A stretch of 64,000 nt of DNA from Spirulina subsalsa FACHB-351 (GCF_026130165.1 NZ_JAIHOM010000001.1:45390-109389), one strand, 5' to 3'. Shown: positions 1 to 10,415, counted from the stretch's first letter. Numbers and translations: made by a program. The notes: generated from the sequence alone by a model not told the origin.

Positions 1-1
1 G

Positions 2-2767
2 GAAGAGATTTTTAGCCAAGCCAGTCAAGCCATTAAAGACGGCATTAACCTGATTATTCTCTCCGACCGGGGCGTAGATGCCAATCATGCCCCCATTCCC
101 GCCCTATTAGCCGTGGCCGGATTACACCATCACCTGATTCGGGAAGGCACCCGCACCCAAGTGGGCTTAATCCTAGAGTCCGGCGAACCTCGGGAAGTTC
201 ACCACTACGCCACCCTAATCGGCTATGGTTGCTGTGCCGTTAACCCCTACTTAGCCTTTGAAACCATCGACCAGATGATTCAAGAGGGCTTACTGGTCAA
301 TGTGGAATACGACAAAGCCTGTAAAAACTACATCAAAGCGGCCACTAAAGGCGTGATCAAAGTCGCCTCTAAGATTGGCGTTTCCACCATTCAAAGTTAC
401 CGAGGGGCGCAAATTTTCGAGGCCATTGGCTTAGATCATTCCGTGGTGGATAAATACTTCTCCTGGACCGCTTCCCGCATTGAAGGGTCAAATTTAGAAG
501 TCATTACCCAGGAGGCCATTTTACGCCATAGCCACGCCTTCCCCGACCGCCCCACCAATGGTCACACCTTAGATGTGGGTGGGGAGTATCAATGGCGCAA
601 AGATGGAGAAGCGCACCTGTTAAGTCCTGAAGCCATCCACAGCTTACAAAAAGCCGTGCAAACCGGGGACTACGAACTGTATAAAAAATATGCGGTCTTG
701 ATTAATGAACAGAACAAGCAGTATTTCACCCTGCGCGGTCTGTTGGAATTCAAAGCCCGGGACCCCATTCCTTTGGAGGAAGTAGAACCCATTGAAGCGA
801 TTATGAAACGCTTCAAAACCGGGGCCATGAGTTATGGGTCAATTTCCAAGGAAGCCCACGAAAGCCTCGCCATTGCCATGAACCGCATCGGTGGCCGTTC
901 TAACACCGGGGAAGGGGGCGAAGACCCAGAACGCTATACTTGGACCAATGAACGGGGCGACTCCAAAAATAGCGCCATTAAACAAGTGGCTTCAGGCCGT
1001 TTTGGTGTCACCAGTTTGTACCTGTCCCAAGCGAAAGAAATTCAAATCAAGATGGCACAAGGGGCGAAACCCGGTGAAGGGGGACAATTGCCCGGCCGGA
1101 AGGTCTATCCTTGGATTGCCAAAGTGCGCCACTCAACTCCCGGTGTGGGTTTAATTTCACCACCGCCCCACCATGATATCTACTCCATTGAAGACCTTGC
1201 AGAACTGATCCACGACCTGAAAAATGCCAATCGGGAAGCTCGGATTAGTGTGAAATTAGTCTCAGAGGTGGGAGTGGGAACCATTGCGGCCGGCGTAGCC
1301 AAAGCCCATGCCGATGTGGTGCTGATTTCCGGGTTTGATGGGGGAACAGGGGCCTCGCCTCAAACCTCGATTAAACACGCGGGCTTACCTTGGGAGTTAG
1401 GATTAGCCGAAACCCATCAGACCTTAGTGTTGAATAATCTGCGCTCTCGCATTGCCGTAGAAACCGATGGTCAGATGAAAACCGGGCGAGATATTGCGAT
1501 CGCCACCCTCCTCGGAGCCGAAGAATACGGCTTCTCCACCGCCCCCCTCGTCACCCTCGGCTGCATCATGATGCGCGTTTGCCACATGAACACCTGTCCC
1601 GCAGGTATCGCCACCCAAAACCCCGAACTGCGCAAGAACTTCATCGGAGATCCCGAATATACCGTTAACTTCATGAAGTTTGTCGCCCAAGAATTGCGGG
1701 AAATCATGGCAGAACTCGGTTTCCGCACCATCAACGAAATGGTCGGTCGGACTGATGTATTGGAAGCCAAACAAGCCGTAGACCATTGGAAAGCCAAAGG
1801 CATTGACTTGTCTAAGATTCTCTATCAGCCCGAAGTCGGCCCCGAAGTCGGGCGCTATTGCCAAATGGCCCAAGATCACGGCTTAGATAAATCTCTGGAC
1901 ATGACCACCCTGTTGGATCTGTGCAAACCTGCCATCGAAAACGGCGAAAAAGTCAAGGCCATCCTGCCGATTAAAAACACCAATCGGGTAGTTGGGACAA
2001 TTTTGGGCAACGAAATCACCAAACGCCACTGGGATGGCCTACCCGAAGATACGGTACATTTGCACTTCCAAGGCAGCGCAGGTCAAAGCTTTGGGGCCTT
2101 TGTTCCCAAGGGAGTCACCCTAGAGTTAGAAGGGGATGCCAACGACTACTTTGGGAAAGGACTCAGTGGCGGTAAAGTCATTGTTTATGCTCCCGCCGTT
2201 TCTAGCTTTGTTCCTGAAGAGAACATCATCATTGGCAATGTGGCCTTCTACGGAGCCACCGGAGGCGAGGCCTACATTGGTGGAGTCGCCGGGGAACGCT
2301 TCTGTGTGCGGAACTCGGGAGTCCGGACAGTAGTCGAAGCCGTGGGAGATCATGCCTGTGAGTACATGACAGGCGGAAAAGTGATCGTCCTCGGTAGCAC
2401 CGGGCGCAACTTCGGCGCGGGGATGAGTGGCGGGATTGCCTACGTCCTAGATGAAACCGGGGATTTTGCCAGCCGTTGTAATACGGAGATGTCGGACTTA
2501 GAATCCCTCGAAGATCCCGAAGAGATCACCGAAATCCACCAGATGATCCAAAACCACGCTAAATATACCCAAAGTCGGAAAGCGCAACAGGTTTTAGACA
2601 ATTGGGAGGAAATGCGACCCAAGTTCGTGAAGGTCATGCCTCGGGATTACAAACGGGTGCTACAAGCCATCCAGAAGGCTCTCCAAGCGGGCTTAAGTGG
2701 CGATGATGCCCTGAGTGCTGCTTTTGAAGAGAATGCCCGTGATGTGGCTCGCATTGGGGGCAGTTAG
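2..2767 (+). CDS. gltB: Glutamate synthase large subunit, NAD(P)H type, C-terminal 921 residues (5' end outside window)
   Basis: This is the alpha subunit of GOGAT, which turns glutamine and 2-oxoglutarate into two glutamates. The reading frame is open from base 2, so the amidotransferase domain lies upstream of the window. What is visible is part of the central domain, the FMN-binding synthase barrel (GGTGASP near 1340), the 3Fe-4S cysteine cluster [12 protein letters not shown] (near 1562-1597), and the C-terminal beta-helix ending in DVARIGGS. After [10 protein letters not shown] the sequence runs directly into [11 protein letters not shown]. It lacks the roughly 27-residue loop that ferredoxin-dependent enzymes carry here, so I infer the NAD(P)H-type GltB rather than GlsF. 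The TAG stop coincides with the end of a small mobile element. Confidence 0.95.
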   Translation, partial: EEIFSQASQAIKDGINLIILSDRGVDANHAPIPALLAVAGLHHHLIREGTRTQVGLILESGEPREVHHYATLIGYGCCAVNPYLAFETIDQMIQEGLLVNVEYDKACKNYIKAATKGVIKVASKIGVSTIQSYRGAQIFEAIGLDHSVVDKYFSWTASRIEGSNLEVITQEAILRHSHAFPDRPTNGHTLDVGGEYQWRKDGEAHLLSPEAIHSLQKAVQTGDYELYKKYAVLINEQNKQYFTLRGLLEFKARDPIPLEEVEPIEAIMKRFKTGAMSYGSISKEAHESLAIAMNRIGGRSNTGEGGEDPERYTWTNERGDSKNSAIKQVASGRFGVTSLYLSQAKEIQIKMAQGAKPGEGGQLPGRKVYPWIAKVRHSTPGVGLISPPPHHDIYSIEDLAELIHDLKNANREARISVKLVSEVGVGTIAAGVAKAHADVVLISGFDGGTGASPQTSIKHAGLPWELGLAETHQTLVLNNLRSRIAVETDGQMKTGRDIAIATLLGAEEYGFSTAPLVTLGCIMMRVCHMNTCPAGIATQNPELRKNFIGDPEYTVNFMKFVAQELREIMAELGFRTINEMVGRTDVLEAKQAVDHWKAKGIDLSKILYQPEVGPEVGRYCQMAQDHGLDKSLDMTTLLDLCKPAIENGEKVKAILPIKNTNRVVGTILGNEITKRHWDGLPEDTVHLHFQGSAGQSFGAFVPKGVTLELEGDANDYFGKGLSGGKVIVYAPAVSSFVPEENIIIGNVAFYGATGGEAYIGGVAGERFCVRNSGVRTVVEAVGDHACEYMTGGKVIVLGSTGRNFGAGMSGGIAYVLDETGDFASRCNTEMSDLESLEDPEEITEIHQMIQNHAKYTQSRKAQQVLDNWEEMRPKFVKVMPRDYKRVLQAIQKALQAGLSGDDALSAAFEENARDVARIGGS

Positions 2768-2907
2768 GGCTTGTTGGAAAAACCGTTTCCTTTCCTTCGG
2801 AAGGCTTTGCCAACAGAACGCTAGACCTAACAAGGGAATAGGGAATAGGGGATAGGGAATTGAGAATTATTTCCGACTCCCGACTTCCCGAGTTATTCAG
2901 CAGACCC
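2767..2907. mobile_element. MITE-like element, TA-flanked, abutting the gltB stop codon
   Basis: The left end GGGCTTGTTGGAAAAAC and the right end GTTATTCAGCAGACCC form imperfect inverted termini, each flanked by TA (2765-2766 and 2908-2909). The interior is non-coding and rich in AGGGAATAGGG-like tracts. The right end closely matches element ends at 5729, 21965, 35487, 36993 and 58561. No transposase is present. The TA flanks suggest IS630/Tc1-mariner-type mobilisation (inference). Confidence 0.6.
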
Positions 2908-2939
2908 TAAGATAAGTCTTCTGCAAGAGCAAAACACAA

Positions 2940-2967
2940 GTTCCCCCCTGAAAACTCAGGGGGGAAC
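2940..2967 (-). terminator. Perfect 12-bp stem hairpin, terminator of the sigma factor gene
   Basis: GTTCCCCCCTGA and TCAGGGGGGAAC pair perfectly around a 4-base loop, just past the stop codon of the leftward sigma factor gene. Read on the minus strand, the stem is followed by CTTGTGTTTTGCTC, which is moderately T-rich. It could also act on rightward transcripts from gltB. Confidence 0.75.
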
Positions 2968-2973
2968 TTGGCT

Positions 2974-3921
2974 TTAACTCGCTAGGTACTCTTGAACTGA
3001 GCCTTTGCGCTTGCGCAACTTGTTCAAGGCCTCTCGTTCCAGTTGCCGGACTCTCTCCCGACTAATGTTCAAGTGAGTTCCAATTTTAGCCAAGGTCAGA
3101 GGCTGTCCATCCCGCAGACCATAGCGCAAGGTCAAGACTTCACGCTGTTGGGGGGTGAGATCCCCCATCAGTTTCTCCAGATCCACTTGCAGGGCGGAAT
3201 GGGTGGCGAAATCTTCCGGTGAGGCTCCGGTATCTTCTAAGAGATCCCCGAGTTCGGTGTCTTGGTTATCCCCCACGCGCAAATCTAAGGACAGGGGATG
3301 GCGGGACCGTTCCAGGTACTCGCGCACTTGTTTGGGTTCTAAGTCCAAGGCTTCGCTCAGTTCGCCAATGGTGGCCGCCCGTCCTAATTCTTGGGACAGT
3401 TGGCGCTGGGTTTTCTTGATTTTGTTCAGTTTTTCGGTGATGTGAATGGGCAGGCGAATAGTACGGCTTTTTTCGGCGATCGCCCGGGTGATGGCCTGAC
3501 GAATCCACCAGTAGGCATAGGTGGAGAAGCGATACCCTTTGGTCGGGTCGAATTTTTCCACCCCGCGCTGCATTCCAATGGTGCCCTCTTGGATTAAATC
3601 CAACAGATCCAGATTGCGCTTAATATACTTCTTGGCTACAGACACCACTAAACGCAAGTTGGCTTCCACCATTTTCCGTTTCGCCACATCTCCCAGCGTC
3701 AAGGTGCGCTGAAGTTCGGCCTCGCTCAATTGGGCGGCCTTGGCCCACTCACTGAGGGTCAGGGGTTGCTCACGGTTTTGTTCTAACTCCTCTTTCAAGT
3801 TCTGCAAGGCAATCCCCGCTTGCACTTGTTTGGCTAAGACAATCTCTTGCTCGTGGGTGAGGAGCGGCACGCGACCGATTTCTTTTAAGTAGGTACGGAC
3901 GGGATCTAGAGCAGTTTTCAT
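2974..3921 (-). CDS. Group 2 RNA polymerase sigma-70 factor (SigD-like)
   Basis: This is an alternative sigma factor that directs RNA polymerase to promoters under stress or changed light. At 315 residues it has region 1.2 ([17 protein letters not shown]), region 2 with [12 protein letters not shown] and [14 protein letters not shown] (core and -10 binding), region 3, and region 4.2 with the helix-turn-helix [18 protein letters not shown]. It lacks the long N-terminal region of the primary sigma factor, which places it in cyanobacterial group 2. Its length is closest to SigD as I recall it, but SigB or SigC type cannot be excluded. I take the ATG at 3921. An upstream in-frame TTG at 3930 would add three residues. 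Confidence 0.9.
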   Translation of the reverse strand: MKTALDPVRTYLKEIGRVPLLTHEQEIVLAKQVQAGIALQNLKEELEQNREQPLTLSEWAKAAQLSEAELQRTLTLGDVAKRKMVEANLRLVVSVAKKYIKRNLDLLDLIQEGTIGMQRGVEKFDPTKGYRFSTYAYWWIRQAITRAIAEKSRTIRLPIHITEKLNKIKKTQRQLSQELGRAATIGELSEALDLEPKQVREYLERSRHPLSLDLRVGDNQDTELGDLLEDTGASPEDFATHSALQVDLEKLMGDLTPQQREVLTLRYGLRDGQPLTLAKIGTHLNISRERVRQLEREALNKLRKRKGSVQEYLAS

Positions 3922-4463
3922 GATCGACAATGGGACTAGAGATTTTAACCAATGGGTTCAGGCTTCGACCTGTCCCCGTTTTCTTAAAGAAATTTGTTGA
4001 AGAATGATTAAGCTAGGAGAGAGGGTCTAAGGGGAGAACACATTCCCAGAGACGTGAACCACAGGTTAACCGCAGACGGCTAAAATGCAGATTGTATCGA
4101 GGGGGTCAGGATAATCTAACCGGATTGATCGAGGGGCTGGCATAAACTCAAAAACTTTCATTATATCATTCCTCCGCAACATAGAGTTAAGTTTCCGCAC
4201 GTTTACGAGCAAGTTTAGAATCTGCCTTTCCCAAACAACTGTTGCGCAGATGCCAATTACTTTACATTTATGTTAAGTATTGTAACATTTATTAAGAGAT
4301 TCGTCACGAAATTTTCTCTGGCGCTGCCTATCTGACCCAGAATAGGGGCAAGAAAAGAGCAGAAAGGGTAAATTAGGGATAAAGCAAGGCTCAAAACAGG
4401 GGGTAATCCGTCTGAACTCTCAGTTACTGAGAATTCCCTATTTTCTTGTATCCCGAAACTGCT
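3922..4463. other. Divergent intergenic region (sigma factor / diguanylate cyclase)
   Basis: This 542-base gap lies between two divergent genes and must hold both promoters. It is AT-rich around 4140-4300, with TATATCATT at about 4160 and a TTTACATTTATGTTAAG stretch near 4261. I see no convincing ORF, RNA gene or element ends in it. Confidence 0.4.
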
Positions 4464-5612
4464 ATGAATGCCCAACTGCTCCAGGAGCTCCAATATCATC
4501 GCCAACGGGTTTTAGAACTAGAGCGCCAACTGGCTGAGGAAACGGACAGTTCACCAGAACAGATATCTCCAACGGGGGCGGTGGGAACTCAGGACAGCAA
4601 GTGGGATTTATTACAGAAAATCGAGACGAAAAACGCGGCTCTGTTGAGCCTGACGGAACAGCTTTTAGCCGAAGCCACAGAACGGGCTAAAGCGGAGGAG
4701 GAGCTACGCACGGCGAAAGACCAACTAGAGGCCATTTTAGGGGCAGTGCCGGGGATTGTATCGTGGGTGAGTTCAGATTTGCGTTATTTAGGGGTCAACC
4801 GCAACCTCGCTCAAATGTTCAACCTAACCCCTGAAGACTTTATAAATCGCGACATTGGCTTTATGGGAACGGGGTCTGAGTTCTACAAGTTTATTTGCCA
4901 GTTTTTTGAGGGTTCTGAGCGAGAGGCTTTTCAGGAAATTACCTCAATTATAAGGGGTGAGTCTCGATCCTATCTTATTGTGGGGCAAAAATACAACAAT
5001 AATCAAGCGGCTTTTTTTGTGGGGGTTGATATTACAGAACGTCAACAGGCTTTAGCGGCTTTGGAACGGATGGCTTCGATAGATGGTTTGACTCAAATCC
5101 CTAACCGTCGCCGCTTTGATCAAACTCTAGGGGATGAATGGCGACGGATGGCGCGGGAAAGGCAGCCCTTGTCTTTGATTTTGTGCGATGTGGACTATTT
5201 CAAACGCTATAACGACCATTATGGGCATCAGGCGGGGGATCTGTGCCTTCAACAGGTGGCTGGGGCTTTAGCGGCCAGTGTCAACCGTCCGGGGGATTTG
5301 GTGGCCCGTTACGGGGGGGAGGAATTTGTGGCGATTTTGCCCAATACGCCTCTGGAGGGGGCGCTGAAGGTGGCGGAGTGGATGCGATCGCAGGTTAAAG
5401 CCCTACAACTTCCCCATCAGGAGTCCCAAGTTAGTCCCTATGTGAGTTTAAGCCTCGGGGTGGCCTCTTTGATTCCTACCCTCCAAGAACAACCAAAAAT
5501 CTTGATCACGGTGGCGGACCAAGCATTGTACCGGGCTAAGGCTCAAGGTCGCGATCGCCTCATTGCCGCCCCGCCCATGTTATTGGATAAGCGGCGAGAG
5601 TGGGGAACTTAA
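4464..5612 (+). CDS. PAS-GGDEF diguanylate cyclase
   Basis: This enzyme makes the second messenger cyclic di-GMP from two GTP. The order is an N-terminal coiled coil (about residues 1-90), a PAS sensor domain (about 90-195, including [21 protein letters not shown]), then a GGDEF domain. The active-site signature is GGEEF at residues 284-288. An RPGD inhibitory-site motif lies at 275-278, exactly five residues ahead, so product inhibition is probably intact. There are no membrane segments or EAL domain, so it should be cytosolic. I chose the ATG at 4464. The frame is open back to a TTG at 4446. Confidence 0.93.
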   Translation: MNAQLLQELQYHRQRVLELERQLAEETDSSPEQISPTGAVGTQDSKWDLLQKIETKNAALLSLTEQLLAEATERAKAEEELRTAKDQLEAILGAVPGIVSWVSSDLRYLGVNRNLAQMFNLTPEDFINRDIGFMGTGSEFYKFICQFFEGSEREAFQEITSIIRGESRSYLIVGQKYNNNQAAFFVGVDITERQQALAALERMASIDGLTQIPNRRRFDQTLGDEWRRMARERQPLSLILCDVDYFKRYNDHYGHQAGDLCLQQVAGALAASVNRPGDLVARYGGEEFVAILPNTPLEGALKVAEWMRSQVKALQLPHQESQVSPYVSLSLGVASLIPTLQEQPKILITVADQALYRAKAQGRDRLIAAPPMLLDKRREWGT

Positions 5613-5749
5613 CAAGGGAATTGATAATTCATAATTGATAATTGCTCCCCTGCTCCCCTGCTCCCCTGCTCCCCTGCTCCCCTGCTCCCCTGCTCCCCTG
5701 CTCCCCTGCTCCCCTGCTCCCGACTCCCCGAGTTATTCAGCAAGCCCTA
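5613..5749. mobile_element. MITE remnant with right end only
   Basis: The right terminus GAGTTATTCAGCAAGCCC, followed by TA, is clear at about 5730-5749. The left part begins AACAAGGGAATTGATAATT, like the interior of the element next to gltB, but a full left terminus is missing. The 8-bp tandem array fills the middle. Confidence 0.5.
5645..5716. repeat. Nine tandem copies of an 8-bp unit (CTCCCCTG)
   Basis: Nine perfect head-to-tail copies of CTCCCCTG follow the diguanylate cyclase and run directly into CTCCCGACTCCCCGAG and a MITE right end (5729-5748). The same position in related elements here holds other simple sequence, so the array looks like an expanded element interior. Confidence 0.95.
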
Positions 5750-6321
5750 GGGAATAGGGAAGCTGTGAATTTTGTCAAGGTACGAGGGGGGGAGAAACTC
5801 GAAGCGGTCTAATTTGGAATCTACTCCCCTAGAATGCCTAAGACGCGGAACAGAGATGGTATACTGTGTAATGTAACAATTTATTTACATTCAGTTTAAT
5901 TTTGAGCATTTTTTTAATGTTCATCACTTGGCACGACCCGAGAGTTTAACTCTAATTCGGATCACGCCTGTGATGTATAAACGGCACTCTCTTCCAAGCC
6001 CGTGAACTTCTATCCCCTGAATTCGTCCCCGAGGGCAAGGAGTAGATGGCTATAGCGCGCTGGTTTGATCCAATTCCCTAAACTCAATGGGTCATCCGAA
6101 GAACCGAATGTCTCCGCAGGGGGGAGATTGTTTGGTTATGACTCCCGATCCTAAAGCCGTGAGGAGTCCTAGCCAAGGCGATCGCACCTCAGCACCACTC
6201 CCCAATCCTCTGGGTTCAACCCCTCGGTTGTGCAGGAGTGAAACTCTTACTGTGTTTGTTCGAGGAATCTTTCCTCACCTTGTCCTCTCCAATATAAAGG
6301 ATTTTCTTTCCTAATTCTGTT
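5750..6321. other. Long upstream region of folE, no ORF supported
   Basis: These 572 bases precede folE. A TATACT at 5860-5865 could be a -10 box, which would give a leader of about 450 nt. Several short inverted repeats are visible, such as AGAGTTTAACTCT near 5941 and GACTCC...GGAGTC near 6139-6169. I recognise no known riboswitch or RNA family. The short open frame at 6087-6314 shows nothing protein-like. Confidence 0.35.
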
Positions 6322-7044
6322 ATGACAATTACTGCCGCAAATGGTTCCAACAGTTCAACTCTCCCTGTAAGCAGCAACGGAGTCCTCCCTGTGAATTCCC
6401 CATCCGGAATCGTGAGTCGTCCGGATCGATCCACACACAACGGCCAAAATGCTGAACCTCGTCCGGTGACAGAAGAAGCCAAAGCCGAAATGATGGAGGC
6501 CGTGAAAAAAATTCTCGAAGGGGTCGGAGAAGATCCTGAACGAGAAGGGTTGCTCAAAACCCCCAAACGGGTGGCTGAGGCCATGCAGTTTTTAACCCAA
6601 GGATATACCCAATCCCTAGAAACCATCGTCAATGGGGCAATTTTTGACGAAGGACACAACGAAATGGTTTTAGTGCGGGATATTGATGTGTTCAGTTTAT
6701 GTGAACATCATATGTTACCCTTCATGGGCAAAATTCACGTTGCTTATATCCCCAATCAGAAGGTAGTGGGTTTAAGTAAATTGGCGCGCATTGTGGAAAT
6801 GTATGCTCGTCGTTTACAAGTCCAAGAACGGTTAACTCGCCAAGTCGCTGAAGCGATTCAAGAAGTTTTAGATCCTCAAGGGGTGGCTGTAGTCATGGAA
6901 GCGAGTCATATGTGTATGGTGATGCGCGGAGTACAAAAACCGGGATCTTGGACTGTCACCAGTGCAATGGTGGGAGTGTTCCAGAGCGATCAAAAAACCC
7001 GTGAGGAGTTCCTCAGTTTAATTCGTCACCAACCCAGTTTTTAG
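6322..7044 (+). CDS. folE: GTP cyclohydrolase I
   Basis: FolE converts GTP to 7,8-dihydroneopterin triphosphate, the first step to folate and other pterins. The 240-residue protein has a low-complexity Ser/Asn/Pro-rich N-terminus (about 1-50) followed by the complete catalytic domain. The motifs include CEHHMLPF (zinc and catalytic Cys/His residues), [20 protein letters not shown], and [13 protein letters not shown] with the third zinc-ligand cysteine. It stands alone, ending at a large hairpin shared with the convergent neighbour. Confidence 0.97.
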   Translation: MTITAANGSNSSTLPVSSNGVLPVNSPSGIVSRPDRSTHNGQNAEPRPVTEEAKAEMMEAVKKILEGVGEDPEREGLLKTPKRVAEAMQFLTQGYTQSLETIVNGAIFDEGHNEMVLVRDIDVFSLCEHHMLPFMGKIHVAYIPNQKVVGLSKLARIVEMYARRLQVQERLTRQVAEAIQEVLDPQGVAVVMEASHMCMVMRGVQKPGSWTVTSAMVGVFQSDQKTREEFLSLIRHQPSF

Positions 7045-7054
7045 CTTAAATGTC

Positions 7055-7126
7055 GGTCGAGAGAAGCCCCACACCGTAAACACTATGCACAACCCAAAAT
7101 GTTTTGGTGTGGGATGACTCTCGACC
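7055..7126. terminator. Long two-part inverted repeat between convergent genes
   Basis: GGTCGAGAG (7055-7063) pairs with CTCTCGACC (7118-7126), and CCCACACC (7068-7075) pairs with GGTGTGGG (7106-7113), with 3-4 unpaired bases between the stems. It lies between folE and the leftward nucleotidyltransferase, so a bidirectional terminator is the simplest reading. The loop of about 30 bases is large and there is no U-tract, so a small mobile palindrome is possible. Confidence 0.5.
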
Positions 7127-7159
7127 CACAAACCCTAGGTCAATTTTGTCCTGATTTGA

Positions 7160-8329
7160 CTAGAAAAAATGGCGCTTTAAATCGCGAGTGTGTTTAGCAA
7201 TTAAGCGTAGTAAACGCAAGGGATAGTAGAGGGGAAAGAGAAATTGGGGTAGATGAATAGATTCTAAATCCCGCTCATTAATGGGAAGCACCAACTTGGC
7301 ACAATAAGCTAGTTTCTTTTGCCATCCCGGTTGGAGTTGTAGGGGAAAATAGGCGCGCTCTAATAAACTGAGTTGGGGAGGGGTGGGGGTGAGGAATCGC
7401 TGGTAAATGGTTTGAGTGAGGGTAGGAATCATGCGATCGCCCTCAATGGCCTCTTTTATCCCAACAGGCAGAGGATGCTGGAACAATAACTGGGTCAGGG
7501 ATAAACCCAATAACACCATCCGTAAACAATCATAGCTGGCTGCTCGTTGGAGCAACTCCTCCCCATCTAACTGGGGATACTTTTTCAGACAGTAGAACAC
7601 ATCACACAGGCGCTGTAATTCCAACCAACCATCCTTAGACCCATTGACACACAACACCAGCAACAAATCCACTGGGTCTAAACTGGGTAAACGGTTTTTG
7701 CCCAAAACATAGGGTTGACTGCGACTAATCAACTCAGCCACCGAAATTTGACAAGGGAAAAACGGCGGCAATAAATTCCAATGTAAATCGAGGGGGGTTT
7801 CACTCTCAGGATGCAGCCAAACGTCCTCATAATTCGATTTAAGGCGTAATACTTGCTGAGGAGGGGTGAGAACCTGTGCGGGAAAAAACCCCGCGTCTTG
7901 GAGCAATTTCTGGGCGATCGCCACCTCAGATTTTTCGACCAAAATATCAATATCGCTCACCTGTCGCAGCCCCAAATTCCCGTACACTTGTCCCGCTAAA
8001 ACCACCCCCTTAAAGGGAATAGCCCGGACATCCTGCGCCTGAAACTGCCGCATCACCTTCAATAAAATCGTAGTCAGCAGGAAATTATTTTGCAAGTTTT
8101 GCTGAAATCGCCCGCTTAAATGCGATCGCACCTCATCCCCCAATTTCTCCCATCCTCCCCCCTGCTTGAGATGCCAATAGAACAACGGTGTCACCCGATG
8201 CCACTGAGCCAACGCTAACAGGACATCCCAATTCAAAGAAGCTTGGAGTAACTCGGCCACTCTCCCCTCAGCCTGTGGCAGGGTAGGGGTGCGAAGACAA
8301 CACAACAGCAGTTCAATTTCCGGCGACAT
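7160..8329 (-). CDS. Nucleotidyltransferase family protein (PF14907-like)
   Basis: This resembles the uncharacterised nucleotidyltransferase_5 family, often found near surface polysaccharide or peptide-modification genes. The key segment is FKGVVLAGQVYGNLGLR followed by VSDIDILVEK, the G-S/D-x-D-x-D type metal site of the polymerase-beta fold. The rest is helical and rich in Leu, Trp and His. It lies 215 bases downstream of guaB3 on the same strand, separated by a nested hairpin. I take the ATG at 8329, because the frame to the upstream ATG at 8407 encodes a sequence unlike a conserved domain. The substrate is unknown. Confidence 0.75.
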   Translation of the reverse strand: MSPEIELLLCCLRTPTLPQAEGRVAELLQASLNWDVLLALAQWHRVTPLFYWHLKQGGGWEKLGDEVRSHLSGRFQQNLQNNFLLTTILLKVMRQFQAQDVRAIPFKGVVLAGQVYGNLGLRQVSDIDILVEKSEVAIAQKLLQDAGFFPAQVLTPPQQVLRLKSNYEDVWLHPESETPLDLHWNLLPPFFPCQISVAELISRSQPYVLGKNRLPSLDPVDLLLVLCVNGSKDGWLELQRLCDVFYCLKKYPQLDGEELLQRAASYDCLRMVLLGLSLTQLLFQHPLPVGIKEAIEGDRMIPTLTQTIYQRFLTPTPPQLSLLERAYFPLQLQPGWQKKLAYCAKLVLPINERDLESIHLPQFLFPLYYPLRLLRLIAKHTRDLKRHFF

Positions 8330-8418
8330 TCTATCGTGAGTTGGGAACTTTAGCTTTTCCGACTGTTGCCCCGCGCTGTAACCTTGGGCATGGCTTGCCG
8401 AAGGCATAGGTCGGCCTC

Positions 8419-8470
8419 GGGAGGGGGCTTTTAACTTGCAGAACCGGGGTCTGCACCCTAAAAGCCTCCC
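8419..8470 (-). other. Nested hairpin between guaB3 and the nucleotidyltransferase gene
   Basis: GGCTTTTA (8426-8433) pairs with TAAAAGCC (8459-8466), with the flanking GGGAG/TCCC partly extending the stem. Inside it, TGCAGA pairs with TCTGCA. It may be a terminator or processing site for the leftward guaB3 transcript, but there is no T-tract. The role is inferred only from position. Confidence 0.45.
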
Positions 8471-8544
8471 ATCAAAGTCAGGCCAATCTTCGGATCAAGG
8501 TCACGAAAAGCCTACACCATCAGCGTGATTCTTGGGTCAATCCT

Positions 8545-9708
8545 TCACTTACCCATCCCCAACTGTTGAGCCTTTTGATACACCTTACCTTCCGTCAACA
8601 GAGAAGGCGCAATCACCACCTCCACCTGCTGCATTTCCCGAATATCCTTCGCCCCCAAGGTTCCCATACTGGTTTTCAACGCTCCCAGCAAATTGTGGGT
8701 ACCATCATCCAACTTCGCCGGACCCGTCAGGATTTGGGCTAAAGTTCCCGTCGTCCCCACCTTAATCCGAGTTCCCCGAGGCAAAACCGGGCTAGGTGTC
8801 GCCATCCCCCAGTGATACCCGCGTCCAGGAGCCTCAGCCGCCCGGGCAATAGGAGAACCAATCATCACCGCATCAGCGCCACAGGCAATACATTTACAAA
8901 CATCACCCCCAGTCACAATCCCCCCATCGGCAATCACAGGCACATAGCGTCCCGTTTCTTGGGCGAAAGCATCCCGCGCCGCCGCACAGTCAGCCACCGC
9001 CGTCGCTTGGGGAACCCCCACTCCTAACACCCCTCGGGAAGTACAAGCCGCCCCCGGGCCAATGCCCACCAAAACAGCCGCCGCCCCTGCCTTCATTAGG
9101 TTCAAGGCCACATCATAGGTGACACAATTCCCCAACACAACAGGCATGGGCATTTCTTGGCAAAACTGCACTAAATCCAAGGGAGTCACCGAATCCGGAG
9201 AAAGGTGGGCTGTTGAAACAACAGTAGCTTGAATAAAGAGTAAATCCGCCCCGGCCGCACTGACAACAGAACCATACTGTGCGGCTCCAGCCGGAGTTAA
9301 ACTCACCGCCGCAATACCCCCTTGCGCCTTAATCTCCTGAATCCGTTGTTGAATCAGTTCGGGTTTAATCGGTTCTGCATAGAGCTCCTGCATTAAACCC
9401 ACAAACTCCTCTTTTCCCACCGAAGCGATGCGGTCTAAAATCGGGTTAGGGTCGGCGTAACGAGTTTGAATCCCTTCGAGGTTCAAAACTCCCATTGCTC
9501 CCAACTCCGTCAGGAGGGCGGCCATTTTCACATCCACCACCCCATCCATCGCACTGGCCAGAATCGGAATCTCTCGCTCAATCCCGCCAATAGTAACACG
9601 AGTATCCGCTAGAATCGGATCTAGGGTGCGTTGCCCCGGCACGAGGGCAATTTCATCAATACCATAAGCACGTCGAGCCGTTTTCCCTCGACCAATTTGA
9701 ATGTCCAC
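8545..9708 (-). CDS. guaB3: GuaB3-type IMP dehydrogenase
   Basis: At 387 residues this is the short cyanobacterial/actinobacterial IMP dehydrogenase type that lacks CBS domains. It oxidises IMP to XMP with NAD+, the committed step to GTP. The (beta/alpha)8 barrel starts [20 protein letters not shown]. The active-site loop [17 protein letters not shown] holds the catalytic cysteine, and [20 protein letters not shown] is the phosphate-binding part. GuaB3 was long annotated only as IMPDH-related and has more recently been reported as a true IMPDH in cyanobacteria. The ATG lies 99 bases from the divergent peptidase-like gene. Confidence 0.93.
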   Translation of the reverse strand: MDIQIGRGKTARRAYGIDEIALVPGQRTLDPILADTRVTIGGIEREIPILASAMDGVVDVKMAALLTELGAMGVLNLEGIQTRYADPNPILDRIASVGKEEFVGLMQELYAEPIKPELIQQRIQEIKAQGGIAAVSLTPAGAAQYGSVVSAAGADLLFIQATVVSTAHLSPDSVTPLDLVQFCQEMPMPVVLGNCVTYDVALNLMKAGAAAVLVGIGPGAACTSRGVLGVGVPQATAVADCAAARDAFAQETGRYVPVIADGGIVTGGDVCKCIACGADAVMIGSPIARAAEAPGRGYHWGMATPSPVLPRGTRIKVGTTGTLAQILTGPAKLDDGTHNLLGALKTSMGTLGAKDIREMQQVEVVIAPSLLTEGKVYQKAQQLGMGK

Positions 9709-9807
9709 TCTATTTTTCCGCTCCCAAAGCTATTAGTCTAGGCTATCAAATTTTGGGGGGGAATTTTCGAGAATCAATGATCAATTATCATCTCTCCTTC
9801 CTCGGTC

Positions 9808-10311
9808 ATGGCGCGTCAAATTCTCCTCACATCCTTTCAAACTTGGTTGCCCCATCAACGGTCTAACTCCTCGGATGACTTATTGCAGAAAATCCAAGAG
9901 CATCCCCCCCACAACCTAGAGTTACTCTATCTCCGACATCTCCCGGTCGATACTGACCAGGCCAGTCAACAAGTCCAGAAGGCTATAGAACAATATCAAC
10001 CCTATGGTGTGGTGTGTTGTGGGATGGCTGAGTCACGGCAAGGTCTGACTGTAGAATCCCGTGCCTGTTGGGGAACTACACAATTTTCCACATCCCTCCC
10101 CCTAGAGGTTCTCATTGCCCCATTAGCTGCCACAACGATTAGTCATGATGCGGGAAAATTCGTCTGTGAGGGGTTATATTTTCACGTTTTAGAGTATTTA
10201 CACCGCACCCAGTCTTCTAGTGTGGGGTTGTTTGTTCATGTTCCCCCACTCACCCCTGAAAACGAGGCCAAAATAGTCCAAGATTTCCACCACCTGTTAA
10301 CTCGCCTCTAA
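9808..10311 (+). CDS. Pyroglutamyl-peptidase-like protein (peptidase C15 family)
   Basis: The 167-residue protein resembles pyrrolidone-carboxyl peptidases, which remove N-terminal pyroglutamate. The three expected catalytic positions can be matched: Glu in GLTVESRA, Cys in DAGKFVCEGLYF and His in GLFVHVPPL. It is shorter than the usual 200-215 residues, and the N-terminal loops are reduced. Overall identity to characterised enzymes looks modest, so activity is inferred from the triad only. It has no operon partners. Confidence 0.8.
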   Translation: MARQILLTSFQTWLPHQRSNSSDDLLQKIQEHPPHNLELLYLRHLPVDTDQASQQVQKAIEQYQPYGVVCCGMAESRQGLTVESRACWGTTQFSTSLPLEVLIAPLAATTISHDAGKFVCEGLYFHVLEYLHRTQSSSVGLFVHVPPLTPENEAKIVQDFHHLLTRL

Positions 10312-10415
10312 CTCCTTCATTCGTAGTTCGTTCGTAGTTGCGCTTCAGCGCCCCCCGGCCCCCCATCCTAACATCCGCTCAGAATCCACGCCCTTTCAAC
10401 CCCTAAAGAAACCAA

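Noticed and set aside
5750..6321. Tetrahydrofolate or other known riboswitch before folE
   Set aside because: No recognisable conserved core was seen. It is kept only as an unexplained leader.
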